DNA from: Hemerocallis citrina
Lineage: Eukaryota > Streptophyta > Magnoliopsida > Asparagales > Asphodelaceae
Assembly: GCA_017893485.1 (NCBI GenBank)
Contig: CM030363.1
Span: forward strand, 110,913,073-110,977,072
Direction: 5' to 3'
DNA: 64,000 nt
Positions 58,576 to 64,000 of the stretch are shown here, piece by piece (within the stretch, counting starts at the first letter, position 1; each line of letters starts with the position of its first letter). The notes beneath the pieces were generated by a model that did no database searches, had not been told where the DNA came from, and saw only the letters and a program-made list of their open reading frames with translations. Both the position numbers and the translations under genes were made by a program.

Positions 58576-60144
58576 TTAATTTGAAGTTCCATGACATTTC
58601 ATCAATACATCCTTGTAGACAACATTTTTTGTATATATGCCTTGCCGACTTGCTAGATCTCCATTCTTGATTAAAAGTTTTGTAGAAGATCTCGAAACTC
58701 CCCTAGAAAGAGCAACATATAATTGTCCATGACTGAATACATGATCCGGAAGATACACACCAATACAGGGAATTGTTTGTCCTTGGGACTTGTTGATTGT
58801 TAAGGCGAAACTAAGTCGTACTGGGAATTGCTTCCTTATGAGTGTGAAGGGCATTCTTACATTTTCCGAAGGCTTAAGCGGGATTCGATGAATAAATACT
58901 CTTGTACCATAGCAATGACCAGTCACTACTTCTGCATCGATTAAATTTGGAGTGAGGTTTTTACAAATTAATCTCGTCCCATTGCAAAGACCAATTTTTG
59001 GATCAATATTTCTCAAAAGCATGATTGGAGCACCTATTTTAAGTGTCAACTTATGTGGCGGAAGTCCTCCAGGCGCAATAGAATTTAGATATTCTTGCTG
59101 ATATAAATTATGTGTATCATTCTCAACTGTGTCAAACGAATAATATGTTTGTTCATCTCCAGGAAATGAACGTATTATACCATCATTAATTTGATCAACA
59201 GATTGATTAGTTAGAGTAAGCAGAGCTCTATCAGTAATATACTTTCTGTCATGTGCATTAGAGTTCAACGAAGGAAAAATTATGTCGATCAAATTGTTTA
59301 ATGAGTTTTCACCTTCCCACGGAATAACCATGTCTGTTGGCACTCTAATCATTTCACTCTCAACATATGGTTCATTTCCATCGCCAATGCGTAGGAGATA
59401 GTTGGAAAAATCAGAATCTTCCTTGGCTCGCATATTTTCTGTCAACCGAACAATAATTACATCATTCCAAATTGCAGAGTTAACTATACATGAGTCAATA
59501 GTTTGTGCTTTTGTACCATACTGCACAACTGGAAGAATTTGTCGAAAATCCCCACCTAAAATCATAACTTTTCCTCCAAATGGCAATTCATTACCAATTA
59601 TATCTTTCATTGACTTGTTTAAAGCCTCAAAAGCATGACGATGGGTCATTGTTGCTTCATCCCAAATGATAGCACTTGAGAGACGTAAAAGCTTGGCTTC
59701 ATCAGATTGGATAGAGATCATACATGATGAAGTGGAACATAACTTTATTGGAATTTTGAATCTTGAGTGTGCTGTACGACCTCCAGGCATCATTACAGAA
59801 GCTATTCCAGAGGATGCTGTTGCTAATACTATATGACCTCTATGCCGCAAAAAAGATAAAATACAACGATAAAGAAATGTTTTTCCAGTACCACCAAGAC
59901 CATCAACAAAAAAGACTTTACTTTCTCCATTAACAGCTGCTTCTGTGATAAGATTGAATGCATACTTCTGTTTCACATTTAGTTTTTCAACTGAGGATAA
60001 ATCTTCATCAGAAATGGGTATTGACTTATCATCTTCTATCAATTGCGGGATATCGGTCTCTTCATTAACATTGATTGCAGGTAAGTCATAATCATCAATG
60101 CTCTTGCCATACTGGTTTAAGAGACCGTTGATCTCTTTTAGCAA
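58576..60144 (-). pseudogene. Helitron PIF1-like helicase segment (522 codons)
   Basis: An open stretch covers the superfamily-1B helicase. Walker A (GGTGKTFLYR) is near 59875-59905 and Walker B (IIWDEATMTH) near 59645-59675. LGGDFRQILPV, LTENMR, and the C-terminal INKSQGQTIP and LYVALSRG motifs follow, all well preserved. It ends HGTSN at 58576. It is not a separate gene: the frame continues upstream past a TGA at 60145 (GLCEV before, LLKEINGLL after). A cellular PIF1 gene is unlikely given the Rep domain upstream in the same gene. Confidence 0.92.
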
Positions 60145-60937
60145 TCAGACTTCACATAATCCACTAAGGTTGCTTGCAGATGAATAATCCTCGGACATAT
60201 ACAATTTGAACTGGTCCCAGAGTTGCCTTACTCCAACTGGCTCGCAATATATCAATAGTGTCGTAAAAAGTATTCTCAGAGCCGATGGCATATGAGTATT
60301 TGATGCTTCTAAAAGACAACTGCTGATGCTATTATTGCTCTCCAACAAACCCAACACCTCCGCCACTTGCTTAAATGTTGGATATCGAATCTCATTTATT
60401 GTAAGCAGGTGGTCATACGATAAAGGACCTCTAACATGATTTAGCAACATCCTTAAATAGAAGCGATCACCTTCTCGAGGAGAAATGGCATATATCCTGC
60501 CGATTTGACGAATATTATTTTGTCTTTTGCTCCATGTTTGATCTTTGTTATTCCACCTAAATACGTAGATGTTATCAATAATTAAAAAGCAATTAAATGT
60601 TATCATTTATTCCTTTCATAACTAAAAGCATGAACATTATCAGTAAGGATATATTCCAAGAAGACTAAGTGAATTATCCAAAATATTTCGATAGTTCATA
60701 CCTATAATGCTCTGGAAACTCCCTATACAAATATTGTCTTACTTCAGGGTCTTCATTATTTTTTGTAAAGAACTCTGTCAATATTGTTTTTTGCATTCGA
60801 TCATCAGCAAGTACATTCTCTATTGACTGATGAGCATAATATAAAACTTGTTGCCTATTCGGCAAGTGAATTTGCAATGGGAGAACTGATGGATACATTC
60901 GAGTCATAGGAAAATCAAAGATTTTCCAGGTGGCTTC

Positions 60938-61788
60938 TTACGGGCATATCCAATGGGCATCAACATATTGTGATATTTCATCTGTAGCATCACCTGGTCG
61001 AATTTGAAAAGACACACGATCGGGTCCTTTGTAAACATACTTATAGATATATTTAACAGAAATTATACTCGAACAAATTTCAACATTAATATGACAATTA
61101 TAATTTTTCAAAAGGAAGGGGTTGTAAGGAACCACCCATCTATTATCAATCAACTGATTAGAGTTCTCCCTTCGAGAGATAAATCGACCAGTATCTCGTC
61201 GGCGATATACAGGATATGAGTTCTCTCCTTGCAAAGTTATAGGTGCAAACTGTTTGGGATAATCTTTTTTGCATTTTCCATCTTTCATGCAAGTTGATTT
61301 AGGATTCAAATGCCCGCAAGGTCCATGAATCATATGTCTCAAAACAGCTTCATATAGTTCAGGTTCTGCTTCCCGATCTGGAATTTCTGCTCTAACTATT
61401 CCATTGTAATCATCTGCAGAAATAATTTTATCTCTAGCATCAAGAATGATTAAAATGTGAGCATGAGGCAATCCGCGCTTCTGAAATTCAATAACATGTA
61501 CATGTGCAATGACTCTCCCAAGTACTGCTCTCTCAAATATATCTTTCTTGAACTCTTCAAGTTTAGAATGAAAGATTCTTGTTGTTAAATCTGGTCTGTC
61601 CTGTGGAAGCTGTCCAGGTAGCAATTCACTGGTAATTTCAATCCATGTCGGATTGCACGTCATAGTAATAAATAAATCAGGTTTGCCATATTTTTGCACC
61701 AAAGCCATTGCATTTTGATATCTCTGGTACATATCTCGTGGACTTCTGACATAAGATGCAGGTAGCACAGTTCTACGACCGACATTTC
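60938..61788 (-). pseudogene. Helitron Rep domain (HUH endonuclease) segment
   Basis: This is the 5' part of exon 6 (the helitron-like N domain). The HUH metal-binding motif is GLPHAHIL near 61455-61475. The two-tyrosine catalytic helix is KYIYKYVYKG near 61025-61060, and both active-site elements are intact. Upstream is FITMTCNPTWIEI, also typical. The frame stops at 60938 after DAHWICP, and homology resumes straight after it (EATWKIFDFPM), so the stop is a mutation, not the natural end. Confidence 0.9.
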
Positions 61789-64000
61789 CTAGAAAATAAC
61801 AAATAGTGGAAAATCTAAGGCATTTACGTAGAAAATATTTTTTCATAGCATACGAATTATATACAAAGGATATATATATAATTTACCTGCAATTGTTTCA
61901 CCTGCATCTTGTGCATCCTGTAACCCTTGGTACATTTCAGCACGTATTTCATGCTGATGATCGCGAACCCAACACAATCTCTGTGTGGCAATTTTAACAT
62001 AGTTGTCTACTAAAAACTGTTGTAGTAATCGCCCACCACGAAGGAAAACATACATGTCATTTTCACGAATCTAGCGACAAATATATATATTACACAATTA
62101 TGGATAGATAGATAGGTTGATTAATGATTAGGAACAAATTTAAAAACCCATAATCAGCTATAGTCAATACCTGAAGTCGAAATGCATAATACTCCCTACA
62201 TGAAACTTTTCGTCCGTTATTATGAATGTAGATATCCCAACCATGACTCCCGTAAGGTAATAAAAGAGGATATTGAAGTGGATCATAATATCCAGCAGTA
62301 TCTGGAACATTGTGAAGTTGGTTGGAATAAGTTTCGACAACAATTTCTCTTTCATGGCAATCATTAGGATTATCTCCGGGAACCCATACTGCAGCAACTT
62401 GTGAAGAAGTAGGCAAATGATATTGTCCTTCATGGTTTGGTATTTCCTTAAGTATTAATTTGCAATTTTCGAGATCAGAGCGTCGCGAAAGACACCGCAA
62501 ATTATGGATATATGGATTATGTACATGAAGAATTTGCTGAAGCTTTTCCACAATTGGTCTACTCACCAAATCACTTTCCATTAATCTATTATCAAGTTCA
62601 TGCTCGGTATCATATATATACAATTGCATATATCGAGGCCGAGAATTATTATGCGGAATAAGACTACCAATCTTATTGTATATGGCACCCTGAGCACGAA
62701 AAGTGTAAACACCCATTCTATTGTTCGAAAATCTGTCATCAAGATTTACTCCGATGGAAGTAAATGCAAAGATATGATTGTAAGTACGTATATGTTGTCT
62801 AAAAGTTCTTCCTTCTTCGGACTGGTCAAGATAAATGCTCATTAATTCTGGAGGAACTGTTATTCTCGGCAATTGCACTTTGCCTTTTTGACAACACAAA
62901 TCAGCTGATTCATGAAAAAATAATTTTCCCGCACAGTGTGGGCACCTTCTTGTAGGTGGTAGATGAAATTGTTGACAGCGAAATGAGTCAACATGGTTTC
63001 TTGCCGAATTATAGTGCCTCATAACAGTTCGAACTCTTCTTGGCACTTGATTAATTCCAGTTGTTCCTATATAATTTTTAGAAATATGACAATTGAGAAG
63101 AAGGTAAAAAATAGTATTGATGAGATAAAATGCGGTATTAATTCATACCTCCATTCATAATAGGAGTTTCTTCATTATTGTCTGTATTAACCACAAACAC
63201 ACCTAATTGAACAACAGTATTGATACAATGATTAAAATATCAGAAAATTTTTAGTAGCGGTCAAAATGTTGCACGTTTATTATTTTGACGATTAAGAAAT
63301 CAAATAGTGGAGGCATAAAGTTTGGTGTTAAATCATACCTTCATGCATAACAGAATTATTTAAATTATTCTCTGTATTAATAAATTGTAATGCAGCACTA
63401 TCCAAATCATTATCGTCGACCCTTCGTACTACTTCATGAGAAAAATAAAGTTATAAGTAAAGAAATATATGAATTAATACCTTAAGTGAAATATCAAATA
63501 TGTTTTGATAATTGTTACCTTCGTTTAATGTAGAGTTGCCATTAGCACTTCGATCCCTTTGATTTATCGATCTTTCATCAACCAATTGTTGCGCATTCAT
63601 ATCGAAGCGCCAATTTCTTTTACACTGTCTATCCCTCTCTCTTTGTTCAGCTAATTGATCTTCAGACATTGATAATCGTCGATTTCTCATATATTCTCGT
63701 TTTCTTCGTCTAAACTCTTCCAACTGTATTGCAGTCATGTTGGCTCTTCTGTTTAGTTCATATTGTCTACGTCTCTCTCTACGTTCATCAACTTGTTGAG
63801 TCTCTGATAGTTGAGGTGTTGCTGTTCGTTCACTATCCATTTGTCTTGATAGAAAACAATGTAAACGTAAGAGTGTCATTCATGCATGAATGTGGAAATA
63901 AAACGGAGAATGATTAGGTAATTGCTAAATAAAAGCCAAACTATCGGCCATATTGCTACATGCACCTTCCAATCATTTAACCTCGGTATGTAAATGAGTT

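Larger units (their letters stand above)
58576..63840 (-). pseudogene. Helitron Rep/helicase (RepHel), seven exons, two nonsense mutations
   Basis: Helitron RepHel joins an HUH endonuclease to a PIF1-like helicase for rolling-circle movement. The start is at 63840 (MDSERTATPQ). Apparent exons, from frame continuity and GT/AG sites: 63519-63840; about 63339-63430; 63149-63202; 62171-63066; 61887-62070; 60702-61788; 58576-60556. The N-terminus is Arg-rich and repetitive (RRERRRQYELNRRAN, RRRKREYMRNRR). A zinc-finger-like region (CPHCAGKLFFH) follows in exon 4. In-frame stops at 60938 (TAA) and 60145 (TGA) interrupt otherwise continuous homology. It stands alone with no partner gene. The second exon's left limit is uncertain. 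Confidence 0.88.
55943..64000 (-). mobile_element. Autonomous-type Helitron (5' end beyond window)
   Basis: On the minus strand the element ends with a 6-bp hairpin and TATACTAG, followed by T, as Helitrons do. It carries a multi-exon Rep/helicase gene on the minus strand (58576-63840), upstream AT-rich sequence to the window end, and a captured host exon in antisense. The stretches 55970-57214 and 57389-58575 hold no gene I recognise. The Rep/helicase gene has two in-frame stops, so this copy is probably inactive. Confidence 0.88.

Overview
The window is repeat-rich plant (probably dicot) nuclear DNA made almost entirely of transposable elements. I see no intact host gene, rRNA or functional tRNA gene. 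The plant assignment rests on Ty3/gypsy polyproteins with chromodomain-like C-termini, primer-binding sites matching initiator tRNA-Met, an intron-containing Helitron Rep/helicase gene, a captured exon of ribosome-binding factor A, and a fragment of plastid ycf4.

Layout. (1) 1-9862: a young plus-strand Ty3/gypsy element, 'G1', with nearly identical 2.8-kb LTRs (the left one cut by the window edge), a PBS, a decayed gag, a putative intron, a pol frame broken by six stop codons, and a polypurine tract. (2) 9863-14718: an older minus-strand LTR remnant carrying a ~182-bp tandem array, a non-autonomous Helitron (H1) and a ~60-bp array. (3) 14719-22913: the 5' LTR and very short internal region of a non-autonomous LTR element, 'S'. 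Its 5' LTR is interrupted by a 4.4-kb minus-strand solo-LTR-like insertion that itself holds a ~181-bp array and plastid DNA. (4) 22914-54829: the 3' LTR of S, split by a nest: tandem Helitrons H3 and H4; in H4 a minus-strand LTR element, 'G3'; in the 3' LTR of G3 a Ty3/gypsy element, 'G2a'; in the 3' LTR of G2a a deleted relative, 'G2b'. Each of the three LTR-element insertions in the nest (G3, G2a, G2b) is bounded by a 5-bp target duplication with one mismatch, and uninterrupted paralogous sites exist in the window for all three. (5) 54830-55942: another LTR fragment. (6) 55943-64000: the 3' end and gene body of a minus-strand Helitron. It has a terminal hairpin plus CTAG, a multi-exon Rep/helicase gene broken by two in-frame stops, and an antisense exon of RbfA; its 5' end lies beyond the window.

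How the parts relate. G1 and G2a carry recognisable gag, protease, RT, RNase H, integrase and chromodomain-like regions, and G2b keeps only gag and protease; all are broken. S and G3 have LTRs of the same kind but lack pol, so they would have needed proteins from relatives. The most interesting signals are: a phase-1 intron at the gag/protease junction shared by three families; a second intron inside gag of G2; a tRNA-iMet 5' portion embedded at an equivalent place in both non-autonomous elements; and the five-deep nest.

All element boundaries were read by eye from terminal motifs and target duplications. Family names (G1, G2a, G2b, G3, S, H1-H4) are local labels, and no database comparison was possible.
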